Shown: positions 16,833-25,403 of the stretch, piece by piece
Numbering within the stretch: position 1 is the stretch's first letter
Layout: each line of letters opens with the position of its first letter
Assembly (NCBI GenBank): GCA_023146255.1
Contig: JAGLCJ010000016.1
Span: forward strand, 1 to 64,000
Source: Alcanivoracaceae bacterium
GTDB lineage: Bacteria; Pseudomonadota; Gammaproteobacteria; Pseudomonadales; Alcanivoracaceae
Reading direction: 5' to 3'
DNA: 64,000 bases
Translations under genes and position numbers: made by a program
Notes under the pieces: model-generated
What the model was told of the DNA's origin: nothing
Databases searched by the model: none
Seen by the model: only the letters and a program-made list of their open reading frames with translations

Positions 16833-17971
16833 GTTCGCGCGAATACCTGCGGCAGTTGCCAAGTCATCAGCGCGGGCCATCGAATCGTGATCTGGCCTTC
16901 CGCCTGCATGTTGATGCGCCACTGCTGGCCGGATTACTTGCGATCATGGCCTACGGCATGTTCATCCTCTACAGCGCCGGTGGCGAAGACATCAACCTGC
17001 TGATCCGGCAAAGCATGCGCTTTCTGGTCGGCTTTACTACCATGTTCGTGCTGGCCCAGTTTCCGCCACGCACCTTCCGCTTCTGGACACCGGTGCTGTA
17101 TGGCATCGGTCTGGTCATGCTGGTTCTGGTACTACTGGTCGGCATCGAAGCCAAGGGCGCGCAGCGCTGGCTGTATATTCCCGGTTTCGGTCGATTCCAG
17201 CCATCGGAACTGATGAAGATCGCCGTGCCGGCGCTAGTGGCCTGGTTCTTCCGTGACCGGGCATTGCCACCATCATTTCGCGATGTGGTGATTGCCTTGA
17301 CCATCGTCATCGTCCCGGCACTGCTTATCGGCAAACAGCCGGATCTTGGCACTGCCCTGCTGATTGCCATGTCCGGTCTGGTCATCCTGTTTATGGCCGG
17401 ACTGAGCTGGCGAATAATCGGTGCCGCAGTGGCCTTCGTCGCTGTTGCCGCACCACTAATGTATTTCTATGTCATGCACGACTATCAACGCCGCCGTGTT
17501 GATACTTTCCTCAACCCCGAGGCAGACCCACTCGGCGCCGGCTGGAATATCATCCAGTCCAAAACTGCCATCGGCTCTGGGGGTATTGATGGCAAAGGCT
17601 GGCTGAACGGCACTCAGTCGCGACTCGACTTCCTGCCAGAATCCTCCACCGATTTTATCTTCGCAGTGCTCGCCGAAGAGCTCGGCCTGCTTGGCATCCT
17701 GTTGCTGTTTGCGCTTTACCTGTTCGTCATCGGCCGCTGCCTGTGGATCAGCTATCACGCCCAGGATCTGTTCTCGCGGTTACTGGGAGCTGGCCTCGCC
17801 ATTACTTTTTTCATCTATATTCTGGTCAATGTCGGCATGGTCTCCGGCCTGCTGCCCGTGGTCGGCGTGCCGCTGCCTCTGATCAGTTATGGCGGCACCT
17901 CGATTGTGACGCTGCTGGCCGGTTTCGGTATGCTGATGTCCATTCATACCCACCGACGGCTGATCGGATAA
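16829..17971 (+). CDS. rodA: peptidoglycan glycosyltransferase RodA (SEDS family)
   Basis: SEDS glycosyltransferase that polymerises lipid II for cell elongation in partnership with PBP2, whose gene overlaps it by 4 bp. 380 aa with about ten membrane segments. Conserved SEDS sequences include GRFQPSELMKIA, GKQPDLGTALL, the loop with the catalytic Asp (PESSTDFIFAVLAEELG) and the C-terminal PLISYGGTS. Start at ATG 16829. Confidence 0.96.
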   Translation: MSSREYLRQLPSHQRGPSNRDLAFRLHVDAPLLAGLLAIMAYGMFILYSAGGEDINLLIRQSMRFLVGFTTMFVLAQFPPRTFRFWTPVLYGIGLVMLVLVLLVGIEAKGAQRWLYIPGFGRFQPSELMKIAVPALVAWFFRDRALPPSFRDVVIALTIVIVPALLIGKQPDLGTALLIAMSGLVILFMAGLSWRIIGAAVAFVAVAAPLMYFYVMHDYQRRRVDTFLNPEADPLGAGWNIIQSKTAIGSGGIDGKGWLNGTQSRLDFLPESSTDFIFAVLAEELGLLGILLLFALYLFVIGRCLWISYHAQDLFSRLLGAGLAITFFIYILVNVGMVSGLLPVVGVPLPLISYGGTSIVTLLAGFGMLMSIHTHRRLIG

Positions 17972-17995
17972 ACCGGATCAGAAAAAGGAGCAGTT

Positions 17996-19003
17996 GTGAA
18001 TAAATGCATGCTGATGATTCTGCTTGCCTGCCTCAGTGCAAACACTCTGGCGAGCAGCTATGCCAATCATCCGGAGGCATTGAAAGTAGCCGACGAGTTG
18101 GCCAGCGAGGGGCTCGACCGTGAAAGAATTCTGGCACTGCTCGGCACCGCGCAACGACAGGAAACCATCCTGGAGCGAATTGCCAAACCGGCGGAGAAAA
18201 CCCTGACCTGGGCAGATTACCGTCGGCTGTTTGTACAGCCGGACCGGGTCCAGCAGGGCCTTGAATTCTGGCGGACACACGACGCCACACTGGCGGCAGT
18301 GGAAAACGAACACGGCGTCCCTCGGGAAATGATCCTCGCCATTCTTGGCGTAGAAACCCGTTACGGACGCCACAAAGGCACCTGGCGAGTACTCGATGCG
18401 CTGACCACTCTGGGCTTTGATTATCCGCCGCGTGCCACTTTTTTCCGAGGTCAGTTGAAAGAGCTTTTCCGCCTTGAACAGAAAGCCGGCATCGATATCA
18501 GCGAAGTCACCGGCTCCTATGCCGGCGCCATGGGCTATCCGCAGTTTATTCCCACCAGCTATATCCATTACGCCGTGGATCAGGACCAGGACCAGCGCAT
18601 CGACCTGCTGGATAACCCGGCCGATGCCATCGGCAGTATCGCCAACTATTTCCGTGTCCATGGCTGGCAGAAAGGTCTGCCGGTGGCAGCCAGGGCACGA
18701 GTCGAGGGCGACAAGTGGCGAGCCCTGATTCAGGAACTCGACAAGCCCCGCACCACGCTGGGCGAGGCGAGAAAGGCCGGCGCGGTCTCGGTATCCTGTG
18801 AGGAAAGCCGCTTTTGCTTCGGCGATCTGCCGAACGACACCCCGATCGCGTTGATCGAACTTCACGGCGAGCAGGGCAGCGAGTTCTGGCTGACCACCCG
18901 GAATTTTTATGTCATTACCCGCTACAACCACAGTTACCTGTACGCCATGGCGGCGTATCATCTGTCCCGGGATCTGCACGAACAAGGTGGAGAGCGTCAT
19001 TGA
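17996..19003 (+). CDS. mltB: membrane-bound lytic murein transglycosylase B
   Basis: Cleaves the glycan strand of peptidoglycan with formation of anhydromuramic acid. 335 aa, with an N-terminal signal (about 1-20, MLMILLACLSANTLAS); no clear lipobox Cys is positioned as in E. coli MltB, so it may be soluble periplasmic. SLT family 3 domain: catalytic Glu in ILGVETRYGRHKG, then GAMGYPQFIPTSY. The start is GTG at 17996 with AAAGGAG 7 nt before. Its stop overlaps the rlpA start (TGATG). Confidence 0.92.
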   Translation: MNKCMLMILLACLSANTLASSYANHPEALKVADELASEGLDRERILALLGTAQRQETILERIAKPAEKTLTWADYRRLFVQPDRVQQGLEFWRTHDATLAAVENEHGVPREMILAILGVETRYGRHKGTWRVLDALTTLGFDYPPRATFFRGQLKELFRLEQKAGIDISEVTGSYAGAMGYPQFIPTSYIHYAVDQDQDQRIDLLDNPADAIGSIANYFRVHGWQKGLPVAARARVEGDKWRALIQELDKPRTTLGEARKAGAVSVSCEESRFCFGDLPNDTPIALIELHGEQGSEFWLTTRNFYVITRYNHSYLYAMAAYHLSRDLHEQGGERH

Positions 19004-19851
19004 TGAACCGGTTGTTGCCACTGCTTTTGCTGTTGCTTGTCGGCTGTGCTTCGTCGCCCTATCAGCCGCATGGATCAAGCACACCGGACGATAACGGCGC
19101 ACCCGGTAGTGACCGCTACAGCATTGCCCAGGATCATGCACCGCAGTCTGATCGCCAGCGCATGCAGCAACTGCCGCAGCCGACACCCAGGGATGAGCCT
19201 CGCAGTCGCTACGGCAATGGCCCGACCTATCGGGTCTGGGGGGTCACCTACGAAGTACTGGAATCATCAAGCGGGTATGTCGAAGACGGTATTGCATCCT
19301 GGTATGGCGCCAAATTTCATGGCCATCGCACCTCCAGCGGTGAACCCTACGACATGTATCAGCTCAGCGCCGCCCACAAGACCCTGCCGCTGCCGACCTG
19401 GGCGCGCGTGACCAACCTGGATAACGGCAAGAGCACTGTTGTTCGCATCAATGACCGTGGCCCGTTTCACTCCGAGCGGGTCATTGATCTGTCCTGGGCC
19501 GCTGCTGTGAAGCTGGATATCGACCAGCGAGGCACCGGCCGGGTGCGAGTTGAAGCACTCAGCACGGAGCCGACCAATCAGCCGCAAACCGTGATGGCCG
19601 CCACCAGCAGCCCACCGCCACCGGCCGGCGCCCTGTATCTGCAAGCAGGAGCATTCGGCCAGCGGGAAAGCGCTCTGGCACTGATGACCGATCTGGTCGA
19701 ACGCTTTTCCTGGCCGGTGGCGATTCGCAGCAGCGACAACATCCACCGCGTCTGGATCGGTCCGTTCAGCAGCGAACAGGAGCGTCTGGGCGCCCGCGAA
19801 GCGATTGGCAAGGCCGGCTTCGCGACACCCGTCAACGCCGCCGCCCCCTGA
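19003..19851 (+). CDS. rlpA: septal ring lytic transglycosylase RlpA lipoprotein
   Basis: Outer-membrane lipoprotein that cleaves denuded glycan strands at the septum (shown in Pseudomonas). 282 aa: signal with lipobox LVGC (Cys15), a Pro/Gln-rich linker, a double-psi beta-barrel (about 105-190; GIASWYGAKFHGHRTSSGE and RINDRGPF with the catalytic Asp), and a C-terminal SPOR domain (about 205-280; ALYLQAGAFGQRESA) that binds denuded peptidoglycan. Start at ATG 19003, one base inside the mltB stop, chosen because it gives a clean lipoprotein signal. Confidence 0.95.
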   Translation: MNRLLPLLLLLLVGCASSPYQPHGSSTPDDNGAPGSDRYSIAQDHAPQSDRQRMQQLPQPTPRDEPRSRYGNGPTYRVWGVTYEVLESSSGYVEDGIASWYGAKFHGHRTSSGEPYDMYQLSAAHKTLPLPTWARVTNLDNGKSTVVRINDRGPFHSERVIDLSWAAAVKLDIDQRGTGRVRVEALSTEPTNQPQTVMAATSSPPPPAGALYLQAGAFGQRESALALMTDLVERFSWPVAIRSSDNIHRVWIGPFSSEQERLGAREAIGKAGFATPVNAAAP

Positions 19852-19876
19852 CTTTTCTGCCCATGCGGCCTAGAAT
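19848..19876 (+). promoter_or_regulatory. candidate sigma70 promoter for dacA
   Basis: CTGACT (19848-19853), 17 bp, TAGAAT (19871-19876). The -35 overlaps the rlpA stop codon. The transcript would start about 105 bp before dacA. Confidence 0.5.
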
Positions 19877-19987
19877 GCGCGCAATTCGGCGTGTATCGGG
19901 AATTATTCTGCCGGTCACGGTCAAATGACCCTGACCGCTGATACACCACATCCGCGCAACCACTGCGCCCAAGCACGCGAGAGCACG

Positions 19988-21142
19988 ATGACACGGACCC
20001 GACCCTCCCGGCTGATTACCCTTTTTGCTGCCCTGCTGATGCCGCTCAGCGCCAGTGCAGATTCGCTGATTGCCAAGCCGCCGCAAATTGCCGCCAGCGG
20101 TTACATCCTGATGGATGCTGCCAGTGGTCAGGTGCTGGTGGCGCACAATGCCGATGAGCAGCTGCCACCAGCCAGCCTGACCAAGATGATGACCGCCTAT
20201 GTTGCCGACCATGAGCTTGAGCGTGGCAACATCAACCTGAAAGATCAGGTGCTGGTCAGCGTCAAGGCCTGGCGCACCGGCGGCTCGCGCATGTTTATCA
20301 GAGAAGGCACTTCGGTCAGCGTCGAAGATCTGCTCAAGGGCATCATCATTGCCTCAGGCAACGACGCCAGCGTGGCACTGGCAGAACATATTGCCGGCAG
20401 CGAAGATTCATTTGCTGACCTGATGAATCGCCATGCTGACCGCCTTGGTATGACCACCACCCGTTTCCGCAATGCCACCGGCTGGCCTGCGGACGGCCAC
20501 TTCAGCAGCGCCCGCGACATGGCAACGCTGGCACTGGCGATCATCAACGACTTCCCGGAGCACTATGCTCTCTATGCGGAAAAGAGTTTCACCTACAACA
20601 ACATTACCCAGCAGAACCGCAACCTGCTGCTGTGGCGTGACAGCAGTGTTGATGGCCTGAAAACGGGCCATACAGAGGAAGCCGGCTATTGTCTGGTGGC
20701 ATCTGCGAAACAGGGCAACCAGCGCCTGATCAGTGTGGTCATGGGAACCGCTTCAGAACAGGCGCGCGCCGTGGAAACGCAGAAGCTGCTGACCTGGGGC
20801 TTCCGTTTCTTTGAAACCTACCGCGCCTACCGTGCCGGCGATGTGCTGTCACAGGTGCCGGTATGGATGGGCAAAGACAACCAGCTCGATATCGGCCCAC
20901 TGACTGATCTGGTTATGACCATCCCGCGTGACAGCCAGAAAGACCTTAAAGCGGAAATGAAAGTCCATCCGGAGATCCGCGCACCAATTCGCAAGGGCGA
21001 CACCCTGGGCAATGTTGTCATCACGCTCAACGATGAGGTGTTGCTGGATCGTCCATTAGTGGCGCTGAACGATGTTGAGCGAGCAGGGTTCTTCAAGCGC
21101 CTGTGGCACAGCATTCAGCTTTTTTTCCGTGGCCTGTTTTAA
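19988..21142 (+). CDS. dacA: D-alanyl-D-alanine carboxypeptidase (PBP5/6 family)
   Basis: Trims the terminal D-Ala from peptidoglycan stem peptides in the periplasm. 384 aa: signal peptide ending ASA|DS (about 26), then a peptidase S11 domain with SLTK (Ser63, Lys66), SGN and KTG motifs, a PBP5 C-terminal beta domain, and a C-terminal amphipathic helix (FFKRLWHSIQLFFRGLF) that anchors it to the inner membrane. Start at ATG 19988; the upstream in-frame ATG at 19925 would spoil the signal peptide. Confidence 0.95.
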   Translation: MTRTRPSRLITLFAALLMPLSASADSLIAKPPQIAASGYILMDAASGQVLVAHNADEQLPPASLTKMMTAYVADHELERGNINLKDQVLVSVKAWRTGGSRMFIREGTSVSVEDLLKGIIIASGNDASVALAEHIAGSEDSFADLMNRHADRLGMTTTRFRNATGWPADGHFSSARDMATLALAIINDFPEHYALYAEKSFTYNNITQQNRNLLLWRDSSVDGLKTGHTEEAGYCLVASAKQGNQRLISVVMGTASEQARAVETQKLLTWGFRFFETYRAYRAGDVLSQVPVWMGKDNQLDIGPLTDLVMTIPRDSQKDLKAEMKVHPEIRAPIRKGDTLGNVVITLNDEVLLDRPLVALNDVERAGFFKRLWHSIQLFFRGLF

Positions 21143-21169
21143 TATCCGGACCAAAGTGAAAATATCGGC

Positions 21170-22033
21170 ATGAACATCGCCTATCTGAATGGAGAATTTA
21201 TGCCACTGGACGAAGCGCGCATTTCGCCGCTCGACCGTGGCTTTCTGTTCGCCGATGGCGTGTACGAAGTGATCCCCGCCTACGCCGGCACGCTGTTCCG
21301 ACTGGGCGAGCACCTTGATCGGCTCGGTGCATCTCTGGCCGCCATTGAACTGGCTAACCCGCTGTCGCGGACTGACTGGACCGCCCTGTTCAATGCCCTG
21401 ATTGAGCAGAATGGCGGCGGCAATATTTATATTTATCTGCAGGTCACCCGCGGAGCGGCGGCAAAGCGCGATCATGCGTTCCCGGTGCCGCCAGTGGCAC
21501 CAACCATTTTTGCCATGACCGGACAAATCGCCACTCCTGCCGCCGACATGCCGGACACTACTCCCGGCGTTGCTGCCATCACTCTGGATGATATCCGCTG
21601 GAGCCGCTGCGACATCAAGAGTGTGGCGCTGCTTGCCAATGTACTGATGCGACAGCAGGCGGTCAGCGAAGGCGCCTCTGAAGCCATTCTGATCCGTGAC
21701 GGATTTGCCACCGAAGGCTCGGCCAGCAACTTCTTTATCGTTAAACAGGGCGTTATCGTCACGCCGCCGAAAAGTCACCTGATCCTGCCCGGCATCACCC
21801 GCGACCTGCTGGTGGAGCTGGCGCGCAAGCACGGCATGCCGGTCGAAGAAAAAGAAGTCACCGAGGCCGAACTCAAGAGCGCCGACGAAGTCTGGATCTC
21901 CAGCTCCACCCGGGAAGTGGTGCCCGTTACCCGACTGAACGGGCATCCCCTCGGTGACGGCAGACCCGGTCCGGTATGGAAACAGATGGCCAGATACTAC
22001 GTCGATTTCAAGCGTGCCCTGTGCGGCTTGTAA
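21170..22033 (+). CDS. dat: D-amino acid aminotransferase (class IV PLP enzyme)
   Basis: Probably interconverts D-alanine and D-glutamate with 2-oxo acids. 287 aa, fold type IV aminotransferase. PLP lysine is Lys150 (SRCDIKSVALLANV), and FADGVYEVIPAYAG near residue 30 is typical of D-amino acid transaminases rather than IlvE. Further family signs are EGSASNFFIV and LPGITRDLL. It sits between dacA and ybeD, the same order as in Pseudomonas and relatives. A branched-chain or 4-amino-4-deoxychorismate activity is less likely but cannot be excluded by eye. Confidence 0.88.
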   Translation: MNIAYLNGEFMPLDEARISPLDRGFLFADGVYEVIPAYAGTLFRLGEHLDRLGASLAAIELANPLSRTDWTALFNALIEQNGGGNIYIYLQVTRGAAAKRDHAFPVPPVAPTIFAMTGQIATPAADMPDTTPGVAAITLDDIRWSRCDIKSVALLANVLMRQQAVSEGASEAILIRDGFATEGSASNFFIVKQGVIVTPPKSHLILPGITRDLLVELARKHGMPVEEKEVTEAELKSADEVWISSSTREVVPVTRLNGHPLGDGRPGPVWKQMARYYVDFKRALCGL

Positions 22034-22089
22034 ATCCCCCTTTCGTCCCCAGATAACAGCACGTCAAACAGCCAGCCACAGGAACGACC

Positions 22090-22359
22090 ATGACCATCAA
22101 TGAAGACCTCTGGGATTTTCCCCACGAAATGACTCTCAAGGTCATGGGTGCAGCGGACGGCCCGCTGGAGCAGGCTGTGGTCGCCATTCTGACCCAGCAT
22201 CTGGAAGATTTTGATCCGAATGCGCACATCTCGGTGACGCCGAGCGCGAAAGGCAATTACATTTCAGTGAACGCCCGAATCGTCGTCCGGCATCGTGATC
22301 ACGTTACCCGGATTTATGCCGAGCTGAACGCCTGCAGCCACGTCAAGGTGGTGTTCTGA
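22090..22359 (+). CDS. ybeD: YbeD/DUF493 family protein
   Basis: An 89-aa protein with the ACT-like DUF493 fold (LWDFPHEMTLKVMG and SKGNYISVNARIVV-type strands). Function unknown; E. coli YbeD is a soluble regulator-like protein. In most gammaproteobacteria it sits between dacA and lipB. Here lipB lies 6.1 kb further on, beyond a block of minus-strand genes. Confidence 0.9.
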   Translation: MTINEDLWDFPHEMTLKVMGAADGPLEQAVVAILTQHLEDFDPNAHISVTPSAKGNYISVNARIVVRHRDHVTRIYAELNACSHVKVVF

Positions 22360-22369
22360 CACCAGCGTG

Positions 22370-23389
22370 TCAGGAAATCTCCAGCACCACCTTGCCGGTG
22401 CTTTTCCCGGAACGCAGACAATCGAGCGCCCGATGTGCGTCGGAGAATGGGAACCGATGACCCACATGCGGCGGCGGCAATTCCATCTTTTGCAGCTCTT
22501 CCAGCAAGACATGCATACGCTCCTGCTGTTCCCACAACCAGATCAGGTTGAACGCCAGCACCGATTTGTTCTCGCTGATCATCGACATCACGTCGTACCG
22601 TGGTCGGCGCAGAAACTTCCAGGCGGCGGTCAGATAGTTCGGCCGACTGCCGCTCGGGGTGAACTCGGCGGCGCCAAACACCACCAGCCTGCCCATCGGT
22701 TTGAGCGCAGCAAAACTGGCTAGCTGCACATCGCCACCGATAGCATCCAGCACCAGATCAAAACTTCGTGACTGTCGTTGCAACTGATCCGCAAATGACC
22801 GTTCCCGCACCAGTACATCGGTGAAACCTTCAGCCTGTAACAGCGGCAGCTTTTCTGCCGTGCCGACACTGCCAACTGGTTCTGCGCCAACCGCACGGGC
22901 CAACCGCATGGCCTGCAAACCCACTCCGCCAGCAGCACTGTGAATCAGCACCTGATGCCCGGGCTGAATATCACCGAGGGTTTTCAACGCATACCAGGCT
23001 GTCATGGTCTGCGCCAGAAAAGCAGCGCCCTGAGCATCGTCCCAGTCTGATGGAATCAGGTGCACATACTCCGGAGGGCTGTCGATTATCGTCGCATAGC
23101 CACCAAAACGAGTAACTCCCATAACCCGGTCGCCAACACAGAACGCTTCCACCGCCGCACCGACGCTGACCACCTCACCGGCGTACTCAAGTCCCGGAAT
23201 AAAGCTGCCTTCGGGAGTGGCCGAATAGAGGCCGGTCAGGGCAAAGATATCGGCAAAGTTAAGCCCCACCGCCGTGACCTGCACACGCACATCATGGGCC
23301 CCGAGCTCCGGCAATGACTCCTGCTGCAGCGTCAGGCTGCTCAGGCTGCCAGCCTTCGGAGTGCGCCAGACATGCCGCTGCGGAATCAT
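22370..23389 (-). CDS. medium-chain (zinc-type) dehydrogenase/reductase, quinone oxidoreductase-like
   Basis: 339-aa MDR-superfamily protein of the VAT-1/quinone oxidoreductase group. GroES-like N-terminal domain (about 25-115, VGLNFADIFALTGLY, GLEYAGEV) is followed by a Rossmann domain with SAAGGVGLQAMRLARA near 155. It lacks the Cys/His zinc ligands of alcohol dehydrogenases, so it is probably a zinc-independent NADPH reductase of alpha,beta-unsaturated carbonyls or quinones. Overlaps the upstream 130-aa gene by ATGA and is last in the copper-phytase block. Substrate unknown. Confidence 0.82.
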   Translation of the reverse strand: MIPQRHVWRTPKAGSLSSLTLQQESLPELGAHDVRVQVTAVGLNFADIFALTGLYSATPEGSFIPGLEYAGEVVSVGAAVEAFCVGDRVMGVTRFGGYATIIDSPPEYVHLIPSDWDDAQGAAFLAQTMTAWYALKTLGDIQPGHQVLIHSAAGGVGLQAMRLARAVGAEPVGSVGTAEKLPLLQAEGFTDVLVRERSFADQLQRQSRSFDLVLDAIGGDVQLASFAALKPMGRLVVFGAAEFTPSGSRPNYLTAAWKFLRRPRYDVMSMISENKSVLAFNLIWLWEQQERMHVLLEELQKMELPPPHVGHRFPFSDAHRALDCLRSGKSTGKVVLEIS

Positions 23390-23778
23390 AAATCGTCCCA
23401 GTCGATCGCTTCACCGGTGTCCAGCCGGGCCAGCACATCGGCAAGAATGACGGGCGGTAACTCGGAAGATTCCAGCAGAAGTTTCTCCCGGATAACCTTC
23501 AGGGGTAGCTTTTTCGCCTCGGTCAGGATCGGCGATGCCTTGTACTTGCCCGGCTCCGACTCTCCGTCGTCGACACTGTGATGAGCCAGAACTTTACCCT
23601 TACCACGCCAGACAATTGCATGCTCGGAGTGAGCCTTGTCATAGCACAGATGGAACGCAACCAGCCCGTTGCACTGATCAAGCCAGACCACCAGATCCAT
23701 AGCATCAGAACTGAACCAACGCTTGCAGATGTCCGCCGGGCCCTGCTTTATGTCCGCAATCTCTCGTAACACCATCAC
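23386..23778 (-). CDS. conserved hypothetical protein (130 aa)
   Basis: Function not recognised. Contains a Trp-rich start (ICKRWFSSDAMDLVVWLDQ), one His/Cys segment (FHLCYDKAHSEHAIVWRG) and an acidic C-terminus. No signal peptide or membrane segment, so it is likely cytoplasmic. GAGGTG touches the first ATG; the second ATG at 23775 has better spacing and may be the true start. Overlaps the dehydrogenase gene by 4 bp and follows the phytase gene by 21 bp, so the three are probably one transcript. Confidence 0.7.
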   Translation of the reverse strand: MMVLREIADIKQGPADICKRWFSSDAMDLVVWLDQCNGLVAFHLCYDKAHSEHAIVWRGKGKVLAHHSVDDGESEPGKYKASPILTEAKKLPLKVIREKLLLESSELPPVILADVLARLDTGEAIDWDDL

Positions 23779-23799
23779 CTCGGCTCTGCTGAGTGAGCA

Positions 23800-24900
23800 T
23801 CAGGGAGCAGCATCGATGCGCGCCTGAATATCCCCCCAGTGATAAAGATGAAAACTCCTGTCTTCTGACATCATCACCAGCATGCCCTGCGGAAACTGCG
23901 GCGACAGTGACAGCGATGTGGCCTCAATGCCGTCCGTCAGAACTGATGCCACAGGAATTGCGGCTAACTGGGGGTGATGATGCAAATCAATACCCACGCC
24001 TTCACGTGGATAAACTTGCAAACGTAATGCATGTTGATCTGAGACAAGAATGTAGCCTGTACCAGGCCCTGTCGAGTAAATGGCTATTCCTTCACGATCA
24101 CGCAGGAAAGGCACTGAACCGGCAGCCACAAGGTCCTCATTGCGCCCGATCAGGGCAATCTCATCGTCGCCATTATCCGGGTCTGCATGGTATTTTCGTA
24201 CCGCATAGCGCTCATCCGAGTAATAAACGTATCCCAGCTCCTGGTCCACGGCTATGGCTTCAATTTCACCACTGCCACTAAACAGACCGAACCGGCGCAC
24301 CAGCGTGGCAACAAACTGACCACTACCATCACCCTCTAACAGGTACTGCCACAGGTACTCACCACTGTCTCCGGATTTGCTACTGAGAATAACAAACAGG
24401 GCATCATCAGAGGGCCTCTGATACAGCGCTACGCCCATCGGCTCCAGATTCGGCTCCTCAACAAATACCGGCAGCCCCCCTGCATCAAGGGGGGTCATGT
24501 CAGGAACACTGAATATCCTGAGTTTTCTCGCCGCCCGCTCTGTAACCACAGCAATGTCGACCATGACACCGTCAAGAAAAATGTCATGCAGGATGTCGAC
24601 GTTGTTGGGTCCGTCCAGGCCCGCAACAACACTGCTTTCAACAATGTTGCCATCCAGCGAAAATGCGTACAGCCCGCCACTGCTCCGGATCTTGTCCGTG
24701 CCGAACACCAGGCTTTCGGAGAAATTGGAAGAATTGATCCATATCGCGGGATCATCTGCATCACCGGGCACAGGCTCGGTGATGACCTGAGGAATAACCG
24801 CATCAGGCGCTGGCTCCGGCAGCCGACTGTCATCAGTGCAAGCCACCATAACTGCGCATGCAACAGCCAGAAGTAGAAGTGAAGACGGAGCCCATCTCAT
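23800..24900 (-). CDS. beta-propeller phytase (3-phytase) lipoprotein
   Basis: Ca2+-dependent hydrolysis of phytate to release phosphate. 366 aa from the ATG at 24900, which follows a near-perfect AAGGAGG; the longer frame is rejected. The N-terminus is a lipoprotein signal (hydrophobic core, then VMVAC, Cys21). Family motifs: DADDPAIWINSS, DGPNNVDIL, EPMGVALY, EIEAIAVDQELGYVYYSDE, DREGIAIYS and GYILVSDQ, spread over a six-bladed propeller with the acidic Ca2+ ligands. Lies in the copper block, 125 bp after the cupredoxin gene, so it may have its own promoter. Confidence 0.88.
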   Translation of the reverse strand: MRWAPSSLLLLAVACAVMVACTDDSRLPEPAPDAVIPQVITEPVPGDADDPAIWINSSNFSESLVFGTDKIRSSGGLYAFSLDGNIVESSVVAGLDGPNNVDILHDIFLDGVMVDIAVVTERAARKLRIFSVPDMTPLDAGGLPVFVEEPNLEPMGVALYQRPSDDALFVILSSKSGDSGEYLWQYLLEGDGSGQFVATLVRRFGLFSGSGEIEAIAVDQELGYVYYSDERYAVRKYHADPDNGDDEIALIGRNEDLVAAGSVPFLRDREGIAIYSTGPGTGYILVSDQHALRLQVYPREGVGIDLHHHPQLAAIPVASVLTDGIEATSLSLSPQFPQGMLVMMSEDRSFHLYHWGDIQARIDAAP

Positions 24901-25025
24901 AGAAACCTCCTTGAAACCAGCTTCCGGGCAAGCCCCAGCGTAAACCACAGCCCTTCAACTGCTCGCCAACGGGCACGGCCCGTCGATAAACCGCTGCCAT
25001 CACCGAAACCGGCTGCAAACAACAT

Positions 25026-25403
25026 TCAGCGCACCCTCAGGATACCCTGATACATATTCATCTGGCAGTGAAAGCGATACTCGCCTGCCGCCATGGCCGG
25101 AAGCATCAGCATATGGAGTCGGTTAACGGGCAAAGGTTCACTGATGCCGAGCCCCTCAATGATCAGATATTCTGCACATGGACTGGCGTCTTCACGCAGT
25201 ACCCTGAGCGTCAGCGGCTGCCCCGCCGGGCTGTCAATCAAAGCCGGCGTGTAGGTACCGTTAGCCACCCGGATATCGATCACCCCATCTTTCGTGCCGA
25301 CAGCATTTCGCGGCTTCCACAGCCAGAACCACCAGACAATCATCATCATGGCTGTCAAACCGACAGCATTCACCAGCAACGTAGTCACAGGCAAAGTAGT
25401 CAT
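25026..25403 (-). CDS. membrane-anchored cupredoxin-domain protein
   Basis: 125 aa: an N-terminal membrane segment (about 8-28, ending in WWFWLW) and a periplasmic cupredoxin-like domain. The copper ligand region EYRFHCQMNMYQG holds the Cys and Met expected of a cupredoxin; a second candidate ligand is in SPCAEYLII. The start overlaps the stop of copA (ATGA), so the two are co-translated. It probably receives or delivers copper for the ATPase. Confidence 0.82.
   Translation of the reverse strand: MTTLPVTTLLVNAVGLTAMMMIVWWFWLWKPRNAVGTKDGVIDIRVANGTYTPALIDSPAGQPLTLRVLREDASPCAEYLIIEGLGISEPLPVNRLHMLMLPAMAAGEYRFHCQMNMYQGILRVR

Noticed and set aside
17978..19186. 402-aa minus-strand open frame
   Set aside because: Antisense to mltB and rlpA; low-complexity His/Gln-rich composition typical of a shadow frame.
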